Source: JAHIEZ01 sp964598275
Lineage (GTDB): Bacteria > Patescibacteriota > Microgenomatia > UBA12405
Direction of reading: 5' to 3'
Assembly (NCBI GenBank): GCA_964598275.1
Contig: CAZRAZ010000001.1
Span: forward strand, 6,619-70,618
Length of the DNA: 64,000 bases
Positions 31,683 to 39,385 of the stretch are shown here, piece by piece (positions within the stretch are counted from its first letter, which is position 1; each line of letters begins with the position of its first letter). The translations under genes were made by a program, and so were the position numbers. Below the pieces are notes generated by a model. That model saw nothing but the letters and a program-made list of their open reading frames with translations. It did not search any database and was not told where the DNA came from.

Positions 31683-33026
31683 TTAAAGAGCGGCTTTTAT
31701 TTGGTTGATAAGTCTTTTAATTTGTGGATTGGTGGATAAGTCGCGGTGGATTTTGTCGCGGGCGTGCATAATGCTGGTGTGATCACGACCGCCTAAAAGT
31801 TGACCAACTTGTTTTAGGGGGAGCTTGGTTTCGGTTAAGAGAAGGTAGGCGGTAATGTGACGGGCTAAAACCAAATCTTTTTGACGGCTTTTGCCAAACA
31901 AGTCTCCGGTTTTGACAGCAAAATGTTTGGCACAGACAGAGATTAAGTGGCGAGGGGTGATGGTGTTTTTGGTACTTTGATTAGAGTCGGAGTTTTGATC
32001 AAAAATGGTCTGAACGAACCGGAGATCGATAAGGTTTACCTTTTGAGTAATGGCTTGGATGTGGATTTTTTGAAGTTGACCTTCGATATCGCGGATATTG
32101 GATTCGAGATTTTCGGCTAAAAATTGGGCAACAGAGGTGGTGAGATTAATCCCTTTTTTCTCGGCCTTTTGGTTGATGATGGCAAGCCGCATTTCGTAGT
32201 CGGGCAATTGAATATCAACAGTTAAACCACCCATAAAGCGGGAAACCAAGCGGTCTTTGAGTTGATCAATGTTGTCGGGTTTGCGGTCAGAGGTTAGAAT
32301 AACTTGTTTGCCGGCCATGTGAAGAGCATTGAAGGTGTGGAAAAACTCTTCCTGGATATATTCTTTGCCGGCGATAAACTGGATATCATCGACTAAAATG
32401 CAATCGAGTTGACGATATTTGTTTTTAAACTGGTTCATCGTTTTGGATTTTAGAGCAGAGATAAGTTCGTTGCCAAAGGTTTCGGCGGGAAAATATTTAA
32501 CTTTAAACTGGGGATTGTTTTTTAAGAGTTGGTGGCCGATAGCTTGCATCAAATGAGTTTTGCCAACACCGACTCCGCCCCAGATAAAGAAAGGATTGTA
32601 GGAAAGGCCGGGATTGTTGATGATACCCTGGGCGGCGGCGTAGGCATAGTTATTGGAATTGCCGACAACAAAATTGTCGAAGGTGTATTGAGGATGAAGG
32701 TTGGGGGTGAAAGACGATTGAGGGGCAGTATAAGAAAAAAGAGGAGAACCAGAGTTTTCATCGGTGGAAGGCGGAGAGACAGGTTGTTGGAGAATGAATT
32801 TGATTTTGACGCTGGTTTTGGTTTGATTGTCGAGGGCATTTTTGAAAAGGTCGTAGTAGCGTTTGTGGTTGATGTCAACCAAATATGAATTGGGACAGGC
32901 AATGGTGGCGGTGTTGTCTTTGAGGGTAGTTAATTGGGTTTTGCTAACAAAGGTTTGAAAGACGGCTGGAGCCATGACAATACGGAGTTCTTCTTGAGTG
33001 TTTTTCCAAATTCTGTCTAGATCCAT
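31683..33026 (-). CDS. dnaA: Chromosomal replication initiator DnaA
   Basis: A 447-aa initiator AAA+ ATPase. Domain I starts LDRIWKNTQEELRIVMAPAVF, followed by a short Ser/Pro-rich linker (about 95-115). The AAA+ domain has Walker A WGGVGVGKTHLMQAIGH, Walker B CILVDDIQFIAGK and the arginine-finger/sensor regions. Domain IV ends with the DnaA-box recognition helix GGRDHTSIMHARDKI. All motifs are intact. Upstream is repeat-rich DNA and a DnaA box at 33128-33136, consistent with autoregulation. It is divergent from rpmH, the usual bacterial order. Confidence 0.97.
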   Translation of the reverse strand: MDLDRIWKNTQEELRIVMAPAVFQTFVSKTQLTTLKDNTATIACPNSYLVDINHKRYYDLFKNALDNQTKTSVKIKFILQQPVSPPSTDENSGSPLFSYTAPQSSFTPNLHPQYTFDNFVVGNSNNYAYAAAQGIINNPGLSYNPFFIWGGVGVGKTHLMQAIGHQLLKNNPQFKVKYFPAETFGNELISALKSKTMNQFKNKYRQLDCILVDDIQFIAGKEYIQEEFFHTFNALHMAGKQVILTSDRKPDNIDQLKDRLVSRFMGGLTVDIQLPDYEMRLAIINQKAEKKGINLTTSVAQFLAENLESNIRDIEGQLQKIHIQAITQKVNLIDLRFVQTIFDQNSDSNQSTKNTITPRHLISVCAKHFAVKTGDLFGKSRQKDLVLARHITAYLLLTETKLPLKQVGQLLGGRDHTSIMHARDKIHRDLSTNPQIKRLINQIKAAL

Positions 33027-33231
33027 CAGTTTAATTTTTAATTTCTAATTTCTAATCAATTTCTAATTTAAAAAATACAAGCAGGTTGGGTGATAATTTG
33101 ACAAGGGAAACAAATGGGGCAGATGAGTTATCCACAATGATAATAGATGAAACGGGAGACGGTGTAAAGGAGCAGAAAGGGTTTTTGAGGGATAATTTTT
33201 AATTTGGAGAAAAGACTGGTAAAATAGCGAC
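33027..33231. other. dnaA-rpmH divergent region with a DnaA box
   Basis: 205 bp. Next to the dnaA start are four AATTTCTAATTT-like repeats (33033-33070). TTATCCACA, a perfect DnaA box, is at 33128-33136. The rpmH -10 box TAAAAT (33220-33225) is at the right end. This is a likely second half of oriC and the dnaA autoregulatory region. Confidence 0.6.
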
Positions 33232-33369
33232 ATGGGAAAAATGACATATCAACCAAAAAAGAAGAAAAGAGGACGAGTGCACGGGTTTTTGAAGAGGATG
33301 TCGACGGCTAAGGGCAGAAAGGTACTGAAGAAAAGAAGAGTCAAGGGTAGAGCTAAATTGACGGTGTGA
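33232..33369 (+). CDS. rpmH: 50S ribosomal protein L34
   Basis: A 45-aa basic protein containing [20 protein letters not shown] and [17 protein letters not shown], the standard L34 pattern of an N-terminal lysine-rich segment then G-F-x-x-R-M and K-R-R-x-K-G-R-x-x-L. Either ATG 33232 or ATG 33241 could start it; TAAAAT (33220-33225) ends 6 nt before the first, matching the leaderless rule seen elsewhere, so I use 33232. It heads the rpmH-rnpA-yidD cluster. Confidence 0.93.
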   Translation: MGKMTYQPKKKKRGRVHGFLKRMSTAKGRKVLKKRRVKGRAKLTV

Positions 33370-33378
33370 GTGAAACAT

Positions 33379-33720
33379 ATGCTGAAGAAAATAAACCGAG
33401 TGTCGAAGAGAAAAGAGGTGGAAGAATTACGGAAAGCCAGAATAGTCTATCAGTCCCCTATTTTTGGGATGTTGACTTTGGATAAAAAGGACGAAGAAAA
33501 AAGATTTTTGGTGGTGATATCAAAAAGAATTTCGAAAAAGGCGGTGATCAGGAATAAACTAAAAAGGCAAATGACGGAAGTAATCAGACTTAATCTTGAT
33601 AAAATCAGGCCGGGGGTGAGGGTGGGGTTTTTGGTAAGGGTAAGAATTTTGGAATGGAAGTGGAAGGAAATAAAGACAGAAATGGAAAAGGTTTTGAGAG
33701 AAACCAGGGTAATGAAATGA
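33379..33720 (+). CDS. rnpA: Ribonuclease P protein component
   Basis: A 113-aa basic protein that supports the catalytic RNA of RNase P in tRNA 5' maturation. The family's conserved RNR-type helix is present in KAVIRNKLKRQMTEVIR, and the N-terminal NRVSKRKEVEEL matches the usual start. ATG 33379 is used; an in-frame GTG at 33370 immediately after the rpmH stop is possible. Its TGA overlaps the ATG of yidD. Confidence 0.9.
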   Translation: MLKKINRVSKRKEVEELRKARIVYQSPIFGMLTLDKKDEEKRFLVVISKRISKKAVIRNKLKRQMTEVIRLNLDKIRPGVRVGFLVRVRILEWKWKEIKTEMEKVLRETRVMK

Positions 33721-33917
33721 AGAAGATAATAATGGCGATATTGAAGTTTTATAAAAAATATCTATCGCGAGGCGAGCATTGTCGGTTTGCGCCAAGTTGC
33801 TCGGTTTATACCGCTCTGGCGATAGAAAAATACGGAGTGGCGGGAGGGTTGTGGAAAGGGGTAAAAAGAATTGCAAGGTGTAACAGGTGGAATGAGGGTG
33901 GAGTAGATGAGGTGTAA
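33717..33917 (+). CDS. yidD: YidD-type membrane protein insertion factor
   Basis: A 66-aa protein with the diagnostic YidD pattern: FYKKYLSRGEHCRFAPSCSVYTALAIEKYG and an RCNRWNEGGVDEV end. ATG 33717 overlaps the rnpA stop (ATGA), the common arrangement of these two genes; the longer frame from 33654 lies inside rnpA and is rejected. It is thought to aid membrane protein insertion together with YidC, encoded next. Confidence 0.92.
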   Translation: MKKIIMAILKFYKKYLSRGEHCRFAPSCSVYTALAIEKYGVAGGLWKGVKRIARCNRWNEGGVDEV

Positions 33918-33937
33918 GGGAAATTAAACTTGATACG

Positions 33938-34029
33938 AATTTTTTAAATCCTCGCTACCTTCGGGCTCATCCTCCGTTTCACTCCGGACCTACGGCCTTC
34001 GGTTCGCGTTCGCTGTGGTTTAAAAAATT
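33938..34029. repeat. Composite inverted-repeat element between yidD and yidC
   Basis: Perfect 11-bp inverted repeats, AATTTTTTAAA (33938-33948) and TTTAAAAAATT (34019-34029), flank about 70 bp of GC-rich sequence built from short self-complementary blocks (TACCTTCGGG, TCCGTTTCACTCCGGA, ACGGCCTTCGGTTCGC). It resembles a small non-coding mobile element. Confidence 0.6.
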
Positions 34030-34073
34030 ATATCCGCGTATAATTTCTGTTTTTGTTTGTTAAAATAGAGCCT

Positions 34074-34847
34074 ATGAATATATTAGTGGCTCCGTTTGTA
34101 AACGCATTGTTTGGTCTTTACTATTGGTTGGGGAACTTAGGCTGGGCGGTGATTTTGGTGACAGTGGTAATTAGATTGGTACTACTGCCTTTAGTGTTGC
34201 CGAGTTTGAAATCGGCAGGGAGGATGGCCGAGTTAAAACCAAAATTGGATAAATTAAAGGCTAAATATGGCAACAGCAAAGAAAAAATGGCAAAGGCACA
34301 GATGGATCTTTATAAAAGCGAGGGAATAAATCCGATGGCCGGATGTTTGCCGCAAATACTGCAAATAGCGGTACTATTGATGTTTTTTTCAGCCTTTAGG
34401 ATGGTAACTGATTATGCTTCGGGTAAAGGAGATTTGGGAAAAATAAATAGTCATCTGATGGTTAATTTTAGAATTGAGGAGGGTTTTGTGTTTAACACCG
34501 ATTTTTTTGGCAGTGATCTGATACAAACGCCTGCGGGAGTATTTAAGAATGGGATTGGAGCAGCGATGATTTTACCGATAATTTTGTTGGTTGGTTCGGG
34601 TTTGCTGCAGTTTTTGAGCGCCAAAAAAATGATGCCAATTGCCAAGACAGATCAGGCGGTGGTCAAGAAAACTAAAGATAAGGAAGATGATATGGCGGTG
34701 ATGATGAGAAATCAATCAACGTTTATGATGCCGTTGATGACTTTGGTAATCGGTTGGAGTTTTTCGCTGGGGATGTTGTTGTATTGGTTTGTTAATTCGG
34801 CGATGATGTTGGGACAGCAGATGGTGATGAAGACGGGAAAGAAATAG
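34074..34847 (+). CDS. yidC: Membrane protein insertase YidC/OxaA
   Basis: A 257-aa YidC2/Oxa1-type insertase without the large periplasmic domain of proteobacterial YidC. It has about five membrane helices. The first is followed by the conserved positive groove region IRLVLLPLVLPSLKSAGRMAELKPKLDKLKAKYG, and GINPMAGCLPQILQIAVL is the typical NPxxGCxPxxxQ motif. TAAAAT preceded by TG (34058-34066) ends 7 nt before ATG 34074, fixing this start over the one at 34053. Confidence 0.95.
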   Translation: MNILVAPFVNALFGLYYWLGNLGWAVILVTVVIRLVLLPLVLPSLKSAGRMAELKPKLDKLKAKYGNSKEKMAKAQMDLYKSEGINPMAGCLPQILQIAVLLMFFSAFRMVTDYASGKGDLGKINSHLMVNFRIEEGFVFNTDFFGSDLIQTPAGVFKNGIGAAMILPIILLVGSGLLQFLSAKKMMPIAKTDQAVVKKTKDKEDDMAVMMRNQSTFMMPLMTLVIGWSFSLGMLLYWFVNSAMMLGQQMVMKTGKK

Positions 34848-34911
34848 TTTTTGACCAACCCTCGTTTAAATTAATGTTAGTGGTGGTGTAAGGCGTGGTA
34901 AAATAAGCGCT

Positions 34912-35451
34912 ATGGACAACAAAAAAAGAAATGAAAGAATTTTAGAAAAAGTGTGCGAGCTTTTGGAAAATATGAAGGTGGAGATAAAAGATGCCTTTGT
35001 GGAAGATGTGATAGCGGAGAAGAAAGAAAATGACGAGGAACAGGTGTTGGTGGGTTTGGAAGTAGGAAACCCCGCGGTTTTGATTGGTTTTAAAGGTAGA
35101 ACTTTAAGCTCTTTACAATTTATGATGTCTTTGATGGTTAAAAAAGAACTGGGGTCTTGGGTGAGAATCCTTTTAGATATTAATGGCTATCGGGGAGAAC
35201 AGGAGAAAAGATTGGAAGAAAGAACCAAGGAAGTAATCGAACAGGTGTTAAAAACAGGTGAGGCAAGAGCTTTGATGCCGATGAGTTCGTTTGAGAGAAG
35301 AATTTGTCATATGGTGGTGGCGGCAACGGAGGGTGTAATAAGTGAATCGGAAGGTGAGGGTTATGAAAGAAAGGTGGTGATTAAGCCGGCGGTGGTAGAG
35401 GCAAATCAATCAAAGGCTGACAAGAAAAAGAAGATAGCGAAGAAGAAATGA
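34912..35451 (+). CDS. jag: KH/R3H RNA-binding protein Jag (KhpB)
   Basis: A 179-aa RNA-binding protein. The KH domain contains AVLIGFKGRTLSSLQFMMSLMV, and the R3H domain contains MPMSSFERRICHMVVA. It lacks the N-terminal Jag_N domain, as is common for short forms. In other bacteria KhpB affects cell elongation and division through RNA binding. TAAAAT (34899-34904) ends 7 nt before the ATG. It closes the conserved rpmH-rnpA-yidD-yidC-jag block. Confidence 0.92.
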   Translation: MDNKKRNERILEKVCELLENMKVEIKDAFVEDVIAEKKENDEEQVLVGLEVGNPAVLIGFKGRTLSSLQFMMSLMVKKELGSWVRILLDINGYRGEQEKRLEERTKEVIEQVLKTGEARALMPMSSFERRICHMVVAATEGVISESEGEGYERKVVIKPAVVEANQSKADKKKKIAKKK

Positions 35452-35462
35452 TACTATAGGGT

Positions 35463-36656
35463 GTGAAAAGATTTTGGCTGTTTTTGTTTTTGTTGTTTTT
35501 GCCAACGCAATTGGGGAGGCATTTTTGGCCTGATTGGAGTAAGGTGGTGGGGATTAGGGTGGATTATCTGTCCCCTACTTTGTATTTTTTGGACTTGTTG
35601 TGGTTTTTGGTTTTTGTTGGCGGATGGAAAGAGGTAAAGGTAAATATAAAAAAATATTGGTGGGTGTTGGTGTTGATAGTAGTCAATATATTGATAGCAG
35701 AGAGGGATTGGCTGACGGTTTATCGGTGGGTGAGAATATTGCAGATGGGGTGGATGGCGGCTTATCTTTTTAAGAACAAGAAAATATTTGAGGAGCAGTT
35801 AATTAGAGTTTTGCCGATTTGGATTGTGTTTGAAAGTTTTTTAGGTTTGGGACAAATTATTTTGGGAGGCAGTTTAGAAGGGGTGTTTTATTGGCTGGGA
35901 GAGAGGAGATTTAGCTATAGCAGTATCGGGACGGCGCAGATGGCGATGATGGGGCACGGGATAGTAAGAGCTTATGGGACATTTTCGCATCCGAATAGTA
36001 TGGCTGGGTTTTTGCTGGTGGCGGAATTGTTGTGGGTTGCTTTTAAGAAAAAAGAAAAACCGGTATGGTGGTGGATGGTGTTTTGGTCGGGCTGGGTGGG
36101 GATAATGTTGTCGGGTAGTAGAACGGTATGGCTGGCAAGCCTGGTGGCTTTAATTTTTAATTTCCAATTTTTAATTTTTAAACAAAATAAAATGAAACAA
36201 TGGGGTTTTTGTTTGATTTTGTTGGGAGTGTTTGTGGTGGTGTTGGCAGGGGTGGGTAGTAATTATGTGGTGGCGGATTGGTTAGGAGGGTGGGATGGTG
36301 AAAGTTTTTTGAAAAGGTGGAATTTAAACATGACAGCTTTAAAAATGATAAGAGATAATCCCCTTTTCGGAGTAGGATTGGGGAATTTTTTGGTTAAATT
36401 GCCGGAGTATCAGAAAGACAATACTTTTTTCTGGTTACAGCCGGTACACAATTGTTTATTATTGTTGATTAGTGAATTGGGATTGGCCGGAATTTTGATT
36501 TTGGGAAAAATTGGCAAGAGAATAAATTTTAATAAGCGACTTTATAATTTTGTATTAGTGGCGATAATAGTAACAGGGATGGTGGACCATTACTGGTTGA
36601 CATTGCCACAGAATAGTTGGCTTTTGGTTGTGTTTGGGGTGATGTTGTTGCGATAA
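35463..36656 (+). CDS. O-antigen ligase / polymerase-like membrane protein
   Basis: A 397-aa protein with about ten membrane helices. The signature Wzy_C/WaaL region is present: a HPNSMAGFLLVAELLW segment, SGSRTVWLASLVAL, then a large extracytoplasmic loop with FGVGLGNFLVKLPEY and PVHNCLLLLISELG, containing the conserved Arg and His of this family. It should polymerise or ligate surface glycans. TACTAT (35452-35457) ends 5 nt before the GTG start. An AT-rich repeat around 36149-36195 encodes the IFNFQFLIFKQNK loop. It is followed 8 bp later by a flippase gene. Confidence 0.87.
   Translation: MKRFWLFLFLLFLPTQLGRHFWPDWSKVVGIRVDYLSPTLYFLDLLWFLVFVGGWKEVKVNIKKYWWVLVLIVVNILIAERDWLTVYRWVRILQMGWMAAYLFKNKKIFEEQLIRVLPIWIVFESFLGLGQIILGGSLEGVFYWLGERRFSYSSIGTAQMAMMGHGIVRAYGTFSHPNSMAGFLLVAELLWVAFKKKEKPVWWWMVFWSGWVGIMLSGSRTVWLASLVALIFNFQFLIFKQNKMKQWGFCLILLGVFVVVLAGVGSNYVVADWLGGWDGESFLKRWNLNMTALKMIRDNPLFGVGLGNFLVKLPEYQKDNTFFWLQPVHNCLLLLISELGLAGILILGKIGKRINFNKRLYNFVLVAIIVTGMVDHYWLTLPQNSWLLVVFGVMLLR
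36149..36195. repeat. AT-rich repeat inside the O-antigen ligase-like gene
   Basis: Repeated TTTAATTT / TTCCAATTT units, the same type as upstream of dnaA (33033-33070), run through the coding sequence in frame and extend a membrane helix or loop. Confidence 0.5.
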
Positions 36657-36663
36657 TAAATTT

Positions 36664-38007
36664 ATGTTTGAGAAACCGTTGATAAATACCTTGGTGCAGA
36701 TGGCGGGTAAAGGATTAACGATGGTTTTGGGATTGTTTTTGACGGCAATTTTGATCAGGAAATTGGGAGTGAACAAATACGGCTATTTTGTTTTGATCAG
36801 TTCTACCTTTATTATGCTGGATTCAGTAGCCGATTTTGGCAGTAAGATAATCGGGGTAAAAGAGATTTCGGCAAGGCCGGAGAGAGCCAGGCAAATTTGG
36901 CGGGATGTTTTTTGGTTTAGAATACTGATGGCAGGAGCAGCGGTGTTGGTGGGAACGCTGTTTGTATTGTTTTGGCCGGGATTGGCAGAGGTAAGAGGGG
37001 TGGCTTTATTAGCATTGATAGTAATAGTTTTGACGGTGGCGGCCGGGTCTTTGGAAATTATTTGGCAATGGAAGTTAAAGATGGAACTTAAGGTGATTGG
37101 CGAAGTGTTGTTTTCGGGTTTATTTTTATTGATAGTGTGGATGTTAAAAGACGAAGTAAGTTTGTGGGGAGTGTATGGGGCGGTGATAGCGGCTAGAATT
37201 TTGAGTTTGTTGGTGGCAATAAAATTATTTTTGGGGACATGGAAGTTTGAAGGAAAAAGATTTTTTGAGATTAATCTAAAAAGAATGAGGTCGCTTTTGG
37301 CGATTTGCTGGCCGATGGGAGTGTACCTGCTAATATTCACGTCGTACGACAGAGTGGTTGATGCGCTGATGATTGACAGATTTTTAGGGACGGAGGCAGT
37401 GGCCAGATATGGTTTGGCTTATAAGATTTACGGGGTATTGATTCAACCGGCTTATTTTTTTACGGCTTCGGTGTTTCCCCTGATGGCCCTCCACGGCGGG
37501 CAGGCACGCTTCGGTGGGCAGGCACGCTTCGGTGGGCAGACCCGACGAAAGCTCGCAAGCTCGCAATCAGCCGGGCAAGAAAATAAATTGTTTAGTAAAT
37601 CGTTGGCTTGGTTGAGTTTGGGACTGTTACTGATAATTCCACTGACTTTTATATCGGCAGGGTGGATGGTTGGGGTGTTGGCAGGAAGTGAGTTTGACCA
37701 ATCGGTGACGGTGTTAAAAATACTTTTGTTAGCGCTGGTGTTTGCCTACTTTAACCACCTGACCGGATTTCAGCTGATATCAAGAGGAGGACAGGGAAAA
37801 ATGTTGAAACTGGGAATAGTCAGTTTGGCATTTAATTTCGGAGCTAACTATCTGATAGTGCCGAAATTTGGGATAAACGGAGCGGCGGGGGTGACGGTGG
37901 CAACGGAAGGATTGATGCTGGTGTTGATGACGATGACGTTGAGAACGTCACACCTCGGAGGAGTCAGACCTGCCTGCCGGCAGACAGGGCCCACCTCCGA
38001 GGAGTGA
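36664..38007 (+). CDS. Wzx-type polysaccharide flippase (MATE/MOP superfamily)
   Basis: A 447-aa protein with 12-14 membrane helices of the oligosaccharide flippase group, starting NTLVQMAGKGLTMVLGLFLTAILIRKLGVNKYGYFVL. It should move lipid-linked oligosaccharides across the membrane for the adjacent ligase. Two repeat insertions disturb it: a block of GC-rich repeats (37488-37563) adds a hydrophilic GGQARFGGQARFGGQTRR-type loop between helices, and a palindromic element (37946-38007) provides the last about 20 codons including the stop. Neither breaks the frame. No promoter is seen in the 7-bp gap, so it is cotranscribed with the ligase gene. Confidence 0.9.
   Translation: MFEKPLINTLVQMAGKGLTMVLGLFLTAILIRKLGVNKYGYFVLISSTFIMLDSVADFGSKIIGVKEISARPERARQIWRDVFWFRILMAGAAVLVGTLFVLFWPGLAEVRGVALLALIVIVLTVAAGSLEIIWQWKLKMELKVIGEVLFSGLFLLIVWMLKDEVSLWGVYGAVIAARILSLLVAIKLFLGTWKFEGKRFFEINLKRMRSLLAICWPMGVYLLIFTSYDRVVDALMIDRFLGTEAVARYGLAYKIYGVLIQPAYFFTASVFPLMALHGGQARFGGQARFGGQTRRKLASSQSAGQENKLFSKSLAWLSLGLLLIIPLTFISAGWMVGVLAGSEFDQSVTVLKILLLALVFAYFNHLTGFQLISRGGQGKMLKLGIVSLAFNFGANYLIVPKFGINGAAGVTVATEGLMLVLMTMTLRTSHLGGVRPACRQTGPTSEE
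37488..37563. repeat. GC-rich tandem repeat inside the flippase gene
   Basis: GGGCAGGCACGCTTCGGT occurs twice in tandem (37499-37534), followed by a GGGCAGACCCG variant and the AAGCTCGCAAGCTCGCAA duplication. It keeps the frame and adds about 25 residues. Confidence 0.7.
37946..38007. repeat. Nested palindromic element at the end of the flippase gene
   Basis: CCTCGGAGG (37953-37961) and CCTCCGAGG (37993-38001) are exact inverted repeats around an inner CCTGCCTGCCGGCAGACAGG palindrome. The outer arm plus flank (CACACCTCGGAGGAGT) also occurs at 17991-18006. Confidence 0.7.
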
Positions 38008-38323
38008 AAAATTTCTTGTGATGACGGATATTTGATAGGGTTTTGAGGCTTTTATAATGACGTATTTCCTTACTCTTTTTGCCCCAAAATACTAGTTATA
38101 ACATTTTGAGGGTATTTGTTTTGAGGCTAAAAAAGCGATAAAGCTAAAATAATGACGATTGCAAAACAGTCAACTTCTCTATATGCTAGTTATGACGCTT
38201 TTCACATGCCGACAAAGCGAATTGAGGTGTTTGAAGAGGAGATGACATAAAAATAACCGCAATATTCCCGCAAGATAACCGTATGCCTTTGAATAAAACA
38301 TGCAAGAAACATAGAATATTGAT
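38008..38323. other. Intergenic region with a possible 32-codon frame
   Basis: 316 bp. The only notable frame is ATG 38152 to TAA 38250 (MTIAKQSTSLYASYDAFHMP...), acidic at its end, with no recognisable family. Related TACTAGTTATAAC and TGCTAGTTATGAC words occur at about 38092 and 38187. At the right end is the TAGAAT box (38312-38317) of the next gene. Confidence 0.45.
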
Positions 38324-39285
38324 ATGAATCCAAGTTTGCCGACAGTATTAATTTATGGAGTTGACAATTTTGTGGCTCAAAAGCTGACTTTGGAGATTTT
38401 GGGGAAAGACATGAATGTCATCGGAGTGGGGAATTGGGTATCTGGTTTTGGTGATTTGAAAAATTTTGCTTATGTAAATGATGTGTCGGAAATAACGGAA
38501 GTTTTTGCTTATGTGTTTGATTTTGTGGGCAGTGAACTGGTGTGGAAAAAGGCAGAAGGAATAGGGGCAAAAATTACGGTGATATGCAGTAACGATAAAG
38601 AGAGAAGTGATTTGATTGAGGAAAAGTTAAAGACAGTTGGGGCCAATTGGCGAATGATAACGGCTAGAGGAGTATATGGGGCGGGGATGAGAAGAAGAGG
38701 ATTTTTGGCAGAAGCGATGGTAATGGCGGTAAAAAATCAGAATTTACTATTGCCGCCGGTGGAGGATAAATTCAGAATATTGGCGGTGGACGATTTGGTG
38801 GAAGCGATAATGAGAGCGACTTTTTTGTCGGGAACAGAGAAGGAATTTTTTTGGCTGGAAGGTAAAGAGACAGAAACAAAAGAGGTGGCCGAAACTTTGA
38901 TTGACAGGGCAAAAATGACAAGATTTAAAGTGATGGAGGGAGAGAAGACGGAAAAAATAAAAAGTGACGAGGAAATAGAGGAAAATTGGCGTAAGTTAAG
39001 GTGGGAACCGAAGGTCAATTTTTATGATGGGGTGGAGGAGACTTTGCAGTATTTCTTTTCTAAAAGCGATGAGGAGAGCAGAAAAGGAACAGCCAGAGAA
39101 GAGGCGGAGGTGAAGACAGGTTGGCAAAAAATGGAAGTGGTGGTGGAGGATCCAATTGAAGAGGTAAAGAATGTAAAGATAAAAAAAAGGAAGATAAAAA
39201 AGGCAGAGATAAAAGTGGCGATAGAAGATATTAAACCCGCTGACAGTTTTGCAGTCTTGGCTGGCAAGGAAGAACCGGAGGTGAT
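38324..39285 (+). CDS. SDR/epimerase-like domain with disordered tail (interrupted by gap)
   Basis: At least 320 aa before the gap. Residues 1 to about 240 look like an NAD-dependent epimerase/short-chain dehydrogenase: VLIYGVDNFVAQKLTLEIL opens a Rossmann fold, although the Gly-rich loop is degenerate, with VYGAGMRRRGFLAEAMVMAV, FRILAVDDLVEAIMRAT and the C-terminal LRWEPKVNFYDGVEETL typical of sugar epimerases. A Lys/Glu-rich tail follows and includes a palindromic insertion (39236-39271). The catalytic Tyr-x3-Lys is not evident, so it may bind rather than convert. It may be fused to the DUF4012 protein beyond the gap. TAGAAT ends 6 nt before the ATG. Confidence 0.7.
39236..39271. repeat. 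Palindromic element, copy 1
   Basis: Begins CCCGCTGACAGTTTTGCAG and contains GTCTTGGCTGGCAA. It matches the element at 47943-47978 at about 30 of 36 positions. Here it reads in frame as PADSFAVLAGKEE. Confidence 0.75.
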
Positions 39286-39385
39286 NNNNNNNNNNNNNNN
39301 NNNNNNNNNNNNNNNNNNNNNNNNNNNNNNNNNNNNNNNNNNNNNNNNNNNNNNNNNNNNNNNNNNNNNNNNNNNNNNNNNNNNN
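39286..39385. other. Assembly gap (100 N)
   Basis: Exactly 100 Ns of unknown true length, inside a Lys/Glu-rich coding region. It immediately follows a palindromic repeat, a common reason for assembly breaks. Confidence 0.99.

Noticed and set aside
33717..33917. YidD starting at 33654
   Set aside because: The extra N-terminal residues lie wholly inside rnpA and do not match the family; ATG 33717 gives the normal length and ATGA overlap.
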